In this document: positions 36,213 to 44,340 of the stretch, piece by piece
Numbering within the stretch: position 1 is the stretch's first letter
Layout: each line of letters starts with the position of its first letter
Assembly (NCBI RefSeq): GCF_001887775.1
Contig: NZ_CP015519.1
Coordinates: 62,001 to 126,000 of the forward strand
Reading direction: 5' to 3'
From: Syntrophotalea acetylenivorans
GTDB taxonomy: Bacteria > Desulfobacterota > Desulfuromonadia > Desulfuromonadales > Syntrophotaleaceae
DNA length: 64,000 nucleotides
The notes under the pieces: generated by a model
Told to the model about the DNA's origin: nothing
Databases searched by the model: none
What the model saw: the letters and a program-made list of their open reading frames with translations, nothing else
Program-made: the position numbers and the translations under genes

Positions 36213-37604
36213 TTGGAAAAACTACTGATTATCGATGACAGCCCTGAGATTCGTCAACAACTGAAGTGGGGCTTGAAAAAGGATTATAAGCTGCTTCTCG
36301 CCGCTGATGTCGACGAGGGTTTGCGATTGTTTCGCAGCCATCAACCCAAGGTCGTGACCCTGGATCTTGGGTTGCCTCCCGATATCGACGGTGCTACTGA
36401 AGGGCTTCGCGGCTTGAAGGAAATTCTCACCGACGCACCCGGCACCAAGGTTGTTGTACTGTCCGGGAATGAGGAACGGGAGAATGCTCTAAAGGCCGTT
36501 GGGCTGGGCGCTTACGATTTTTATAGTAAGCCCATCGAACTGGCGGAGCTGAAGACGATTCTACAGCGGGCCTTTCACCTGGCAACCCTGGAAGAGGAAA
36601 ACCGCGGCCTGCTTCAGGCTACCCAGGCCGAACAACGGTCTCTGTCGGGGATCTTCGGCCAGTGTGTGAAAATGGAGGAGGTCTTTACTTCGATTCGCAA
36701 GGTGGCTTCTGTCGATGTTCCGGTGTTGATTCTGGGTGAAAGCGGTACCGGTAAGGAATTGGTTGCGCGAGCGTTGCACGACAACAGCCTGCGTAAAGAA
36801 GGTCCCTTTGTACCCATCAACTGCGGCGCGATTCCGGAGAATCTATTGGAATCGGAATTGTTCGGCCATGAGAAGGGGGCTTTTACCGGAGCTCAGTCCC
36901 AGGTAAAGGGCAAAATAGAATATGCTCAGGGCGGGACCCTGTTCCTTGATGAAATCGGGGAGATGCCGCCGCCGCTTCAGGTGAAGCTGTTGCGCTTTCT
37001 CCAGGAGCGGGTCATCCAGCGGGTCGGCGGCCGACAGGACATCGAGGTCGATGTACGGGTAGTGGCGGCGACCAATATCGATATCCAACAGGCGATACAG
37101 CAGGGTACTTTCCGCGAGGATCTTTTCTACTGTCTCGGGGTGATCAGCGTCGACCTGCCGCCGCTGCGAGAGCGAGAAGACGATGTGTTTTTATTGTCGC
37201 ATCTATTTTTGCATCGATACAATGGCGAATTCGGAAAAAAGGTTCGAGGGATCGGTCAAAATGCTATGGAAGCTTTGCGGGGCTATGACTGGCCGGGCAA
37301 TGTGCGGGAACTGGAGAACAAGATCAAACGGGCGGTGGTCATGGCCGATCAGCCTTTTCTGGAACCCGGAGACCTGGGGTTTGTCGACGTTGCGCCGGCT
37401 GAAGTTCCTGCTGAGAATGGGCAGGCCGGCGGCATCGCTTTAGCTTATGAAGGCCTCACTCTGAAGGAAGCCCGCCAGCGCTTGGAGAAGGAACTGCTGT
37501 TGATCGCTCTGGAGAAGGAGGACGGCAATATCGTGCGTAGTGCCGAGATTCTCGGTGTCAGCCGGCCGACTCTTTATGATCTGATGAAAAAACATGGTTT
37601 GTAA
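36213..37604 (+). CDS. prsR: XrtA/PEP-CTERM system sigma54 response regulator PrsR
   Basis: NtrC-type regulator, 463 aa, partner of PrsK (TIGR02915-like). Receiver domain with acid pair IIDDSPEI (7-14) and phospho-Asp51 in VVTLDLGLPP; AAA+ domain with Walker A GESGTGKE (about 176-183), the sigma54 contact GAFTGA (about 222-227) and Walker B GGTLFLDEIGEMP; C-terminal Fis-type helix-turn-helix NIVRSAEILGVSRPTLYDLM. TTG start with GGAG 9 nt upstream; the N-terminus begins at the usual receiver strand. It activates -24/-12 promoters; one such promoter lies upstream of the divergent FnIII gene that follows. Confidence 0.94.
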   Translation: MEKLLIIDDSPEIRQQLKWGLKKDYKLLLAADVDEGLRLFRSHQPKVVTLDLGLPPDIDGATEGLRGLKEILTDAPGTKVVVLSGNEERENALKAVGLGAYDFYSKPIELAELKTILQRAFHLATLEEENRGLLQATQAEQRSLSGIFGQCVKMEEVFTSIRKVASVDVPVLILGESGTGKELVARALHDNSLRKEGPFVPINCGAIPENLLESELFGHEKGAFTGAQSQVKGKIEYAQGGTLFLDEIGEMPPPLQVKLLRFLQERVIQRVGGRQDIEVDVRVVAATNIDIQQAIQQGTFREDLFYCLGVISVDLPPLREREDDVFLLSHLFLHRYNGEFGKKVRGIGQNAMEALRGYDWPGNVRELENKIKRAVVMADQPFLEPGDLGFVDVAPAEVPAENGQAGGIALAYEGLTLKEARQRLEKELLLIALEKEDGNIVRSAEILGVSRPTLYDLMKKHGL

Positions 37605-37609
37605 GGAGT

Positions 37610-37698
37610 TTAAAAGCGGTGACGAGTGACAGGTGATGAGTGATGGGTTTTCAGCCTTTACTGATCACCGATCACTTGTTACTGATTACTTGTACTGA
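37610..37698. repeat. 7-mer palindromic repeat between convergent genes
   Basis: Left arm GTGACGA-GTGACAG-GTGATGA-GTGATGG (37619-37646); right arm ACTGATC-ACCGATC-ACTTGTT-ACTGATT (37661-37688). It separates prsR from the convergent FnIII gene. A transcript would fold into a long hairpin that could act on both ends. Confidence 0.85.
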
Positions 37699-37699
37699 T

Positions 37700-38578
37700 T
37701 CACTCCGCTACAAAAGAACTGGTTTCGCTTTCATATTCCTGCCCGTCGCCATCCACGGCGATGACTTGCCAATAATAAGTCGCGCCTTCTTCCAGGTCGT
37801 CGGTCGTGTAATAGCTGTCGGTCAGGCCGGCAACGACGATAGTGTCGCTATCATACGACACGGTAGCCGAAGGACTGCTGCCTCCTCCACCTCCACCACC
37901 ACCTCCTCCGCCACCGCAGCTGGCGGTGGACAGGGCTAACCCCACGCAGACCGTAAGGGCCAGCAGGCGTTGTTTGCCGAGGCGAGCCGCCAGTTGGCGC
38001 AGGCTTAAACCGACCAGGCAAACCATGGCGGCGAGCAACGGTGCCGAGGCGGGCGTGGTGGGGGGAGCGGAATCGCCATGGTGGCTTGCAATCGTGGCAC
38101 TGCCCGTTTGTAGCTGAGGATCGGTGCCGTAGCGCAGGGTGAAGGTCAGGTTGAGATCTGCCGGCGGCGTGCTCCAGATCAAGGTGGCCGGGGTGCCGGC
38201 TGTCTCACCCATCTCCGGTGCGACGGGTGCGGGGATCCAGGCGCTGGCCGTCAGGTTGGAGAGGCTGCTTTCGTACCCTGTGCTGTCGTAGACGGTGGCG
38301 CGGAAGTAGTAGACCGATCCTTCCGGCAGTTCGGTCAGGGTGAAGGATGTTACGTCGCCGACGTCGATGGGCGATGGCCCTTCCAAGGCTTCGATGCCAT
38401 CCAGGGGTAATTCACTGGACCCGGCCTTATAGTAGATCTTGTATCCGGCCACGTCGTCGCTGACGCTGGACTCCCAGTTGAGCTCGATATTTTGCGCCAG
38501 CAACAGGCCGGGGCAGGTTAGCAGAGAAATGACCAGTATCATCAGAGCGGCGATGGTCAATTTAATTGTATTTATCAT
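37700..38578 (-). CDS. Fibronectin type III protein with an internal hydrophobic/lipobox insertion
   Basis: A roughly 292-aa exported protein. N-terminal signal peptide (MINTIKLTIAALMILVISLL...), then a FnIII domain at about 30-112 (WESSVSDDVAGYKIYYKAG; ESSLSNLTASAW). A second FnIII domain starts at about 128 (TPATLIWSTPPADLNLTF) but is interrupted at about 166-237 by an insert: a Pro/Ser/Ala linker, a hydrophobic helix (LLAAMVCLVGLSL), basic residues (RQLAARLGKQR), a second hydrophobic helix and a lipobox-like LALSTASC followed by 11-12 glycines. The rest of the domain resumes (EEGATYYWQVIAVDGDGQEY). The helix-plus-basic part resembles a C-terminal sorting tail. It has its own sigma54-type promoter and sits next to prsR, so it may be an XrtA-system output protein. 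Confidence 0.8.
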   Translation of the reverse strand: MINTIKLTIAALMILVISLLTCPGLLLAQNIELNWESSVSDDVAGYKIYYKAGSSELPLDGIEALEGPSPIDVGDVTSFTLTELPEGSVYYFRATVYDSTGYESSLSNLTASAWIPAPVAPEMGETAGTPATLIWSTPPADLNLTFTLRYGTDPQLQTGSATIASHHGDSAPPTTPASAPLLAAMVCLVGLSLRQLAARLGKQRLLALTVCVGLALSTASCGGGGGGGGGGGGSSPSATVSYDSDTIVVAGLTDSYYTTDDLEEGATYYWQVIAVDGDGQEYESETSSFVAE

Positions 38579-38622
38579 GGGAGCCTCTTGCTCAGAAAAT
38601 TGGTTTCGTTACTTATTCTGAA

Positions 38623-38639
38623 AAGCAAGGGGCGTGCCT
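38623..38639 (-). promoter_or_regulatory. Sigma54 (-24/-12) promoter for the FnIII gene
   Basis: Minus strand AGGCACGCCCCTTGCTT: GG at -24 and GC at -12 separated by exactly 10 bases, matching TGGCACG-N4-TTGC in all but the first base. Transcription would start near 38613, giving a leader of about 35 nt with AGAGG before the ATG at 38578. The activator PrsR is encoded 1 kb away. Confidence 0.85.
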
Positions 38640-38753
38640 TGTTTTGTATCTACTGTAAGTGGCTGAAAAATAAAGAGAAGATTTTGTTTTTAGAAAATTT
38701 TCTTAAGCATTGCCCGGAAAGGTATTGTTATCGAAGTTTTATGGAGAGACCAG

Positions 38754-38770
38754 CTGACAAAATATGTCAG
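38754..38770. promoter_or_regulatory. 17-bp palindrome, candidate PrsR upstream activating site 1
   Basis: CTGACAAAATATGTCAG: 6-bp perfect arms CTGACA/TGTCAG. It lies about 115 bp upstream of the -24 element of the minus-strand sigma54 promoter, a normal enhancer distance. It shares its arms with the site at 39027. The rest of the 38640-39110 gap shows no gene. Confidence 0.6.
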
Positions 38771-39026
38771 GCAAATAGCCGAATGTCCTCAGGATAGGAA
38801 AAGTGCCGGGGTTTTAATGGCTTAGGCTGCTTGTGGTGGGACCGTGATCCATTTTTTGTACTCGAATGAGAGGCAATGTGTGGGCCCTGAGGAGGTTGTT
38901 CTTCGATTGGTTGTCTTTTCGATAGCGACAGACTGTTCTTCAACTACAGGTTTTATAAGGCCTGTAGGCTGAAAAGATGTGTGATAACAGTTTGTTCTCG
39001 TATATTGCTTGGCTTCTGATAAACTA

Positions 39027-39043
39027 CTGACAAACTTTGTCAG
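39027..39043. promoter_or_regulatory. 17-bp palindrome, candidate PrsR upstream activating site 2
   Basis: CTGACAAACTTTGTCAG is a perfect palindrome around one central base (8-bp arms) and matches the 38754 site at 14 of 17 positions. It lies about 390 bp upstream of the sigma54 promoter, which is far but possible for looping. Confidence 0.55.
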
Positions 39044-39110
39044 CGGCGCCTCAAGGGCCAAGTTGACAGGGATATGCAAAGCAGCTTGTATTAAAATAAC
39101 GACATGGCGT

Positions 39111-39237
39111 GATGGCGTCGCAAAAAGTCCGCCCTCCGGCGTTACGGCGTTTTTTCAGGACCTCGACATACTCGATATATGCCTTCGCCCCTGAAAAAAC
39201 ACCAGGCCTTGGTGGTCAAAAATTTTGCTTAGCCATC
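39111..39237. repeat. 127-bp element with terminal inverted repeats, copy 1
   Basis: Starts GATGGCGTCGCAAAAA and ends with TTTTGCTTAGCCATC; the ends are inverted repeats of each other (GATGGC...GCAAAAA). An inner inverted repeat is GTTTTTTCAGG/CCTGAAAAAAC. A second copy of the same length lies at 41802-41928. No protein gene inside. Confidence 0.85.
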
Positions 39238-39255
39238 GTATAGATAGGAGAAGAT

Positions 39256-39804
39256 ATGGATACAGGACCTATTGCCAATATCGGTATTGTCACCGTCTCT
39301 GACCGGGCCAGCCGCGGCGAGTACGAGGATCGCGGTGGACCGGCGATTGTCGATTATCTTCAACAAGTGCTCTCCTCGGAGTATCGTGAGGTTTTGCGGG
39401 TGATCCCCGATGAATCAACGACCATCGAGCAGACGCTGAGGACTCTGTGCGATGAGCAGAATTGTTGCCTTGTCATCACTACTGGCGGAACCGGGCCGGC
39501 AGTTCGCGATATCACCCCAGAGGCGACCGAAGCGGTGTGCGATAAGATGATGCCCGGTTTCGGCGAATTGATGCGCAAGGTGTCGTTGGAAAAGGTGCCG
39601 ACGGCTATTTTGTCCCGTCAGACCGCCGGGATTCGAGGCCGTTCATTGATCGTTAATTTACCCGGTCAACCCAAGGCCATCGCTGAATGTCTCGATGCGG
39701 TTTTTCCGGCCATCCCCTATTGCATTGATTTGCTCGGCGGCCCCTATCTGGAAACTGACGAAAAACGTCTCAAGGCTTTTCGTCCTGCATCCGCGATCAA
39801 ATAA
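39256..39804 (+). CDS. mog: Molybdopterin adenylyltransferase
   Basis: MoaB/Mog family enzyme, 182 aa, which adenylates molybdopterin before metal insertion. Family motifs: GIVTVSDRASRGEYEDRGGP at 8-27, the MPT-binding VITTGGTGPAVRDITPEAT (about 72-90), and LIVNLPGQPKAIAECL near 128-143. This form with the longer C-terminus fits Mog rather than the short MoaB. A strong AGGAG site precedes the ATG. The gene is alone between repeats, not in a molybdenum cofactor cluster. Confidence 0.9.
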   Translation: MDTGPIANIGIVTVSDRASRGEYEDRGGPAIVDYLQQVLSSEYREVLRVIPDESTTIEQTLRTLCDEQNCCLVITTGGTGPAVRDITPEATEAVCDKMMPGFGELMRKVSLEKVPTAILSRQTAGIRGRSLIVNLPGQPKAIAECLDAVFPAIPYCIDLLGGPYLETDEKRLKAFRPASAIK

Positions 39805-39858
39805 TCCGTGGAAAAGAAATGGTTTTCTGTGGATTGAAGGAAAACACGGTCAAAGTCA

Positions 39859-40206
39859 TTTCACCACAGAGGACACAGAGAGCACAGAGGAGTTCATTCA
39901 AGACAAAGCTTTTTTCTGTGTTCTCTAGTGAGCGAAGCGAATGGGTGGTAAACCCGGTTTTTATTGATCAGCATATGCATAATTGAAACCCGACCAATGG
40001 AACCGCCGAGGACGCAGAGGGCGCCGAGGGAGAACGTAAATAAGATAAATCTGTACAAGATGTTCTCTGCGATCTTTGCGAGCTCTGCGGTAAATAGGGT
40101 GTTTAGGAAAGTCATTTCACCACGGAGGACACAGAGGGCACAGAGGAGTTCATTCAAGACAAAGCTTTTCTCTGTGTTCTCTAGTGAGCGAAGCGAATGG
40201 GTGATA
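39859..40206. repeat. Three 9-mer palindromic units
   Basis: 39859-39951 and 40114-40206 are near-identical units: left arm CCAC(A/G)GAGGACACAGAG, core GTTCATTCAAGACAAAGC, right end CTCTGTGTT-CTCTAGTGA followed by GCGAAGCGAATGGG. Between them, 40002-40094 is a unit of the other subtype (CCGCCGAGGACGCAGAGGG ... CTCTGCGGT). Open frames through them on both strands are repeat translations. Confidence 0.9.
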
Positions 40207-40250
40207 ACCGTATATCAGAAGTTTTCTTTTCCAATTACTAAGTGGGTTTA

Positions 40251-41849
40251 ATGGAGTTTACAATATCTCAAGGTGTTACCGCACAGCCGTCCGGGGGGGC
40301 GAATAACGGTTCCCGGCGTCAGCGTGTCGGTCTGCTGCTGGGCCCGTTTTTGTTCTGTGCCTTTTTATTGCTGCCCACCCCTGAGGGATTGGCCCCGGAA
40401 GGCCAACGTATGTTGGCTGTCGCTGCGCTGATGGCGACCTGGTGGATGAGCGAGGCGATTCCCATTCCCGCCACCAGCTTGCTGCCATTGGCGCTGTTTC
40501 CCTTGCTTGGCATCATGCCTACCGCCCAGGCGGCGGCTCCCTACGCCAATCAGCTGATTTTTCTGTTTATGGGGGGCTTTATCATCGCCCTGGCCATGCA
40601 GCGTTGGAATCTGCATCGGCGTATTGCCATGCAGGTGGTGCGCTCGATCGGTTTCTCGCCCGGCCGCCTGATTTTCGGTTTTATGCTGGCTTCGGCTTTT
40701 TTGTCGGCCTTTGTTTCCAATACCGTGACGGCGGTGATGATGATGCCCATCGGCCTGGCTATCATTGAGCATGTAGCCGAGTTCGGGCGTAAGGAAGGCC
40801 TGGACCGGACGATCGATTTTGCCCCGGGTCGGTTTCATTTTGGCATCAACCTGATGCTGGGCATTGCCTATGCCGCCACCATTGGTGGTGTGGCGACGTT
40901 GATCGGCACTCCGCCGAATATGGTGCTCGCCTGTTACCTGCATACCGCTTACGGCTTTGAAATCACCTTTGCCCGCTGGATGCTGGTCGGGGTGCCGCTG
41001 GCCGCAGTGCTGCTGCCCATGACCTGGCTGTGGCTGACCAGGTGGGCCTATCCCCTGCGCCTGAAACGGGTTCCGGGAGGGCGGGAAATCATTCTGGACG
41101 AATTGCGTCAGCTCGGCCCCATGCAGTCCGGCGAACGGTGGACCGCGCTGGTTTTTGTCCTGACCGCCCTGGCTTGGATCGGCCGGGGTTGGTTAGCGCC
41201 GTTACTGCCTTATTCGGCTATGATCAGCGATGCGACCATTGCCATGGGCGGCGCATTGCTGTTGTTTCTGATTCCCGTCGATCTGCGATGCCAGCGTTTT
41301 GTTATGGACTGGCATTGGGCGGTGAAAATGCCCTGGGGAGTGTTGGTGCTTTTCGGCGGCGGCCTGTCGTTGGCGGCGGGATTCGAGAGTACCGGTTTGA
41401 CGAGCTGGATCGGCGGTCAGGTGATGCTTTTGCAGCAAGCTCCCTTGCTGCTGCTGGTGATTGCCGTAACTACAATGATCATTTTTCTCACCGAACTGAC
41501 CTCCAATACCGCCACCGCCGCCATGGCGATGCCGTTACTGGCGGCGGTGGCCATCGGACTGCACCAGAACCCTCTGCTGTTGCTGATTCCTGCGGCTCTG
41601 GCCGCCTCCTGTGCCTTTATGTTGCCGGTAGCCACACCACCCAACGCGATCGTTTTCGGCTCGGGCTACATCACGATTCCTCAGATGGTTCGCAGCGGCC
41701 TCGGTCTCAATCTTCTCAGCATCCTGTTGATTACCTTGCTGACTTATCTCCTCGTAGTGCCCCTGTTCCACATTGTATTCAATGAGTTGCCCCAATGGCT
41801 TGATGGCGTTGCAAAAATTCCGCCCTACGGCGTTACGGCGTTTTTTTAG
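40251..41849 (+). CDS. SLC13/DASS family anion:sodium symporter-like permease
   Basis: A 532-aa polytopic permease of the divalent-anion/dicarboxylate (CitT/SdcS) family, with about 11-12 hydrophobic segments. Conserved features: MATWWMSEAIPIPATSLLPL, SNTVTAVMMMPIGLAI (first SNT motif), GTPPNMVL, and the second SNT repeat ELTSNTATAAMAMPLLAA with LPVATPPNAIVFGSGY. The ligand is probably a di- or tricarboxylate or sulfate. ATG 40251 is preferred; a GTG at 40242 is three codons upstream. The last 15 residues (DGVAKIPPYGVTAFF) and stop are encoded by the 127-bp repeat at 41802, so the original C-terminus was replaced or extended by the element. Confidence 0.87.
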   Translation: MEFTISQGVTAQPSGGANNGSRRQRVGLLLGPFLFCAFLLLPTPEGLAPEGQRMLAVAALMATWWMSEAIPIPATSLLPLALFPLLGIMPTAQAAAPYANQLIFLFMGGFIIALAMQRWNLHRRIAMQVVRSIGFSPGRLIFGFMLASAFLSAFVSNTVTAVMMMPIGLAIIEHVAEFGRKEGLDRTIDFAPGRFHFGINLMLGIAYAATIGGVATLIGTPPNMVLACYLHTAYGFEITFARWMLVGVPLAAVLLPMTWLWLTRWAYPLRLKRVPGGREIILDELRQLGPMQSGERWTALVFVLTALAWIGRGWLAPLLPYSAMISDATIAMGGALLLFLIPVDLRCQRFVMDWHWAVKMPWGVLVLFGGGLSLAAGFESTGLTSWIGGQVMLLQQAPLLLLVIAVTTMIIFLTELTSNTATAAMAMPLLAAVAIGLHQNPLLLLIPAALAASCAFMLPVATPPNAIVFGSGYITIPQMVRSGLGLNLLSILLITLLTYLLVVPLFHIVFNELPQWLDGVAKIPPYGVTAFF

Positions 41850-41928
41850 GACCTCGACATACTAAATGTATGCCTTCGCCCCTAAAAAAACATCAAGCCT
41901 TGTAGGACAAAATTTTTGCTTAGCCATC
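41802..41928. repeat. 127-bp element with terminal inverted repeats, copy 2
   Basis: Starts GATGGCGTTGCAAAAATT and ends AATTTTTGCTTAGCCATC. Same length and layout as the 39111 copy, with inner repeat GTTTTTTTAGG/CCTAAAAAAAC. Its first 48 nt are read in frame as the end of the SLC13 gene. The compensatory change in the inner stem (CAGG/CCTG versus TAGG/CCTA) suggests that the hairpin is maintained. Confidence 0.88.
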
Positions 41929-42014
41929 CAATGAGTTTTGCGAATGCATCATGGCTTGGCCCGGTTGCCGGATAGTGCTGGTAACGCCGTCGTCTGCTGA
42001 GGTACACTGCAAGC

Positions 42015-42172
42015 CGTAATACTACAACCCGTAATACGTGATGCGTGAGGCGTAATGGGTTAAAACCTTTTACAACTTACGCATCGCATCCAGCCAATCA
42101 TCTATTACGGATTACGGGTTAAGTTTTTAAAATTACCTATTACGATTTACCTATTACGAATTACGGAATTTT
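42015..42172. repeat. 7-mer palindromic repeat upstream of rlmKL
   Basis: Left arm GTAATAC-GTGATGC-GTGAGGC-GTAATGG (42030-42058). Right arms (CTTACGC, ATTACGG-ATTACGG at about 42108-42120; ATTACCT-ATTACGA-TTTACCT-ATTACGA-ATTACGG to 42167). The last ends 8 nt before the rlmKL ATG. Confidence 0.87.
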
Positions 42173-42174
42173 AC

Positions 42175-44340
42175 ATGACTCAATACGAATTATTCGCTCC
42201 CGCCCCTAAAGGCCTTGAACCGCTGCTGGCGGAGGAATTGCGCTCTTTGGGCGCGCAGAATATTGCGGAAACCCGTGCCGGGGTAGCCTTTTCCGGCGAC
42301 CTTAAATTGGCTTATCGGGTCTGCCTCTGGTCCCGCTTGGCGAGCCGGGTCTTGCTGACGGTGGCCCGTTTTGCCGCAGCGAGTCCTGAGCAACTTTATG
42401 AAGAAGCGCTTCTTCAGCCCTGGGAGGAGCATCTGGCTGCCGACGGTACCCTGGCGGTTTCCTGCCAGGTGGTTCGATCTCAGATCAGCCACTCGCGCTA
42501 TGCGGCTCTCAAGCTCAAAGACGCCATTGTCGATCGCTTTCGAGATCGCTGCGGCAATCGGCCTTCCGTCGATGTGGAACGGCCCGATGTGCGGTTCAAC
42601 CTGCATCTGGACAAAGATCAGGCGACCCTCAGTATCGATCTGTCGGGAGAAAGCCTGCATCGTCGCGGCTATCGCACTGAAGGGGTGCTTGCGCCGCTGA
42701 AAGAAAATCTGGCTGCGGCTATTCTGCTTCGGGCCGGTTGGCCCCAGATTGCCGCCAAGGGCGGTTCGTTGCTTGATCCGGTGTGCGGATCCGGGACCCT
42801 GCTCATCGAGGGGGCGTTGATTGCTGCCGACATTGCCCCCGGTTTGAACCGTCCTTATTTCGGTTTTGAGGGCTGGAAAGGTCATCAGCCGGACATCTGG
42901 CGGGAGCTTCTGCTGGAAGCACGGGAGCGGCGCAAGGTGGGGCTGGCTCAACTACCGATGATTGCCGGACGGGATCGGGACTCCAAAGCGGTCCGTGCCG
43001 CGCATCTCAATGCCGACCGGGCCGGGCTCGGTGGACAGTTGCATTTCTCAACTGCCGATCTGGCCGATTTGCGGCCACCGGACAATATGGAAGATCGGCC
43101 GGGGCTGTTGATAGCCAATCCTCCCTATGGCGAACGGCTCGGCGAACGGGACGAACTGGTGCATCTCTACGGCCGTCTGGGTGAAAATCTGCGTCGTTAT
43201 TTCCTTGGCTGGAAAGCCTCTGTCTTCACCGGTAATCCCGACCTGGCCAAAGAGCTGGCTATCCGCGCCCGGCGCAAACATAACCTCTATAATGGAGCCC
43301 TGCAATGCCAGTTGCTCCACTTTGACATCAACGAGCGCTGGTTCTTTGGCGCGCAAAAGGATCAGCGCCCGGCCAAACCGGCTGCCCCCTTAAGCGAAGG
43401 GGCGCAGATGTTCGCCAACCGCATTAAAAAGAACCTGCGCCAGGTTGCCCGCTGGGCAAAAAAGAACGACATTTCTTGTTACCGGCTCTACGATGCCGAT
43501 ATGCCCGAGTATGCCGTGGCCGTCGATCTTTATGGTCCCTGGGTGCATGTTCAGGAGTACCAGGCCCCCGATACCATTGATGCAACCATGGCTCAACGGC
43601 GCCTTAAAGAGGCTATGGCTGCTTTGCCGGAAGCTCTGGATGTTACGCCGGAACAGATCTTTCTTAAAGTGCGCAGCCGCCAGTCGGGCCGCTCCCAGTA
43701 TCGAAAGTTACAGGAAGAGGGACAGTTTCATGAAGTGACGGAGGGCAATTGCCGTTTTCTGGTCAACTTTACCGATTACCTCGATACCGGCTTGTTCCTC
43801 GACCACCGACCGACCCGGTTGTTGGTGCAGCAGATGGCTGCCGGTAAGCGTTTTCTCAACCTGTTTGCTTACACCGGCAGTGCTACGGTGCATGCCCTCA
43901 AGGGCGGCGCTTCGTCGACCCTGACCGTCGACATGTCCCGCACCTATCTTGAATGGGCCCAGCGAAATCTGGCTTTGAACGGTTTTCAGCTGGACGAGAA
44001 TCATCGCTTGCTGCAGGCCGACTGCCTGGCCTGGCTTGAACAGGCCGAGGGAAGCTTCGATCTGATCTTTCTCGACCCTCCCAGTTTTTCCAATTCAAAG
44101 TCCATGACCGGAACCTTCGATGTGCAACGGGATCATGTTGCTTTGTTACGCCAGGCTGTCGCTTTGTTGGCCGAGGGTGGGGTGTTGCTCTTTTCCAATA
44201 ATCTGCGACGATTCAAACTTGATCGTGAGGTCCTGGCCGATCTGGAAATTGAAGATTTGACCGCCGCCACCATTCCCAAGGATTTTGCCCGCAACTCACG
44301 AATTCACAATTGCTGGCGTATTAAGGCTCGTAATACGTGA
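42175..44340 (+). CDS. rlmKL: Bifunctional 23S rRNA methyltransferase RlmKL
   Basis: Fusion of the guanine-N2 (G2445) and guanine-N7 (G2069) methyltransferases, 721 aa, acting on 23S rRNA before 50S assembly. A THUMP domain lies at about 45-155, the RlmL half has LLDPVCGSGTLLIEGAL (about 200-216) and the catalytic NPPYGERLG (about 315). The RlmK half starts near 395, with SAM motif FLNLFAYTGSATVHALKGG (about 560) and DPPSFSNSKSM (about 633). Complete and typical. Its last residues (RNT) and stop come from the first 7-mers of the repeat that follows. No ribosome site is visible between the upstream repeat arm and ATG. Confidence 0.95.
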   Translation: MTQYELFAPAPKGLEPLLAEELRSLGAQNIAETRAGVAFSGDLKLAYRVCLWSRLASRVLLTVARFAAASPEQLYEEALLQPWEEHLAADGTLAVSCQVVRSQISHSRYAALKLKDAIVDRFRDRCGNRPSVDVERPDVRFNLHLDKDQATLSIDLSGESLHRRGYRTEGVLAPLKENLAAAILLRAGWPQIAAKGGSLLDPVCGSGTLLIEGALIAADIAPGLNRPYFGFEGWKGHQPDIWRELLLEARERRKVGLAQLPMIAGRDRDSKAVRAAHLNADRAGLGGQLHFSTADLADLRPPDNMEDRPGLLIANPPYGERLGERDELVHLYGRLGENLRRYFLGWKASVFTGNPDLAKELAIRARRKHNLYNGALQCQLLHFDINERWFFGAQKDQRPAKPAAPLSEGAQMFANRIKKNLRQVARWAKKNDISCYRLYDADMPEYAVAVDLYGPWVHVQEYQAPDTIDATMAQRRLKEAMAALPEALDVTPEQIFLKVRSRQSGRSQYRKLQEEGQFHEVTEGNCRFLVNFTDYLDTGLFLDHRPTRLLVQQMAAGKRFLNLFAYTGSATVHALKGGASSTLTVDMSRTYLEWAQRNLALNGFQLDENHRLLQADCLAWLEQAEGSFDLIFLDPPSFSNSKSMTGTFDVQRDHVALLRQAVALLAEGGVLLFSNNLRRFKLDREVLADLEIEDLTAATIPKDFARNSRIHNCWRIKARNT

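Noticed and set aside
37700-38578. Typical PEP-CTERM substrate
   Set aside because: There is no Pro-Glu-Pro motif and the helix-plus-basic segment is internal rather than C-terminal. Kept as an unusual architecture instead.
39894-40251. Small open frames on both strands before the permease
   Set aside because: They cover three repeat units and consist of their translations.
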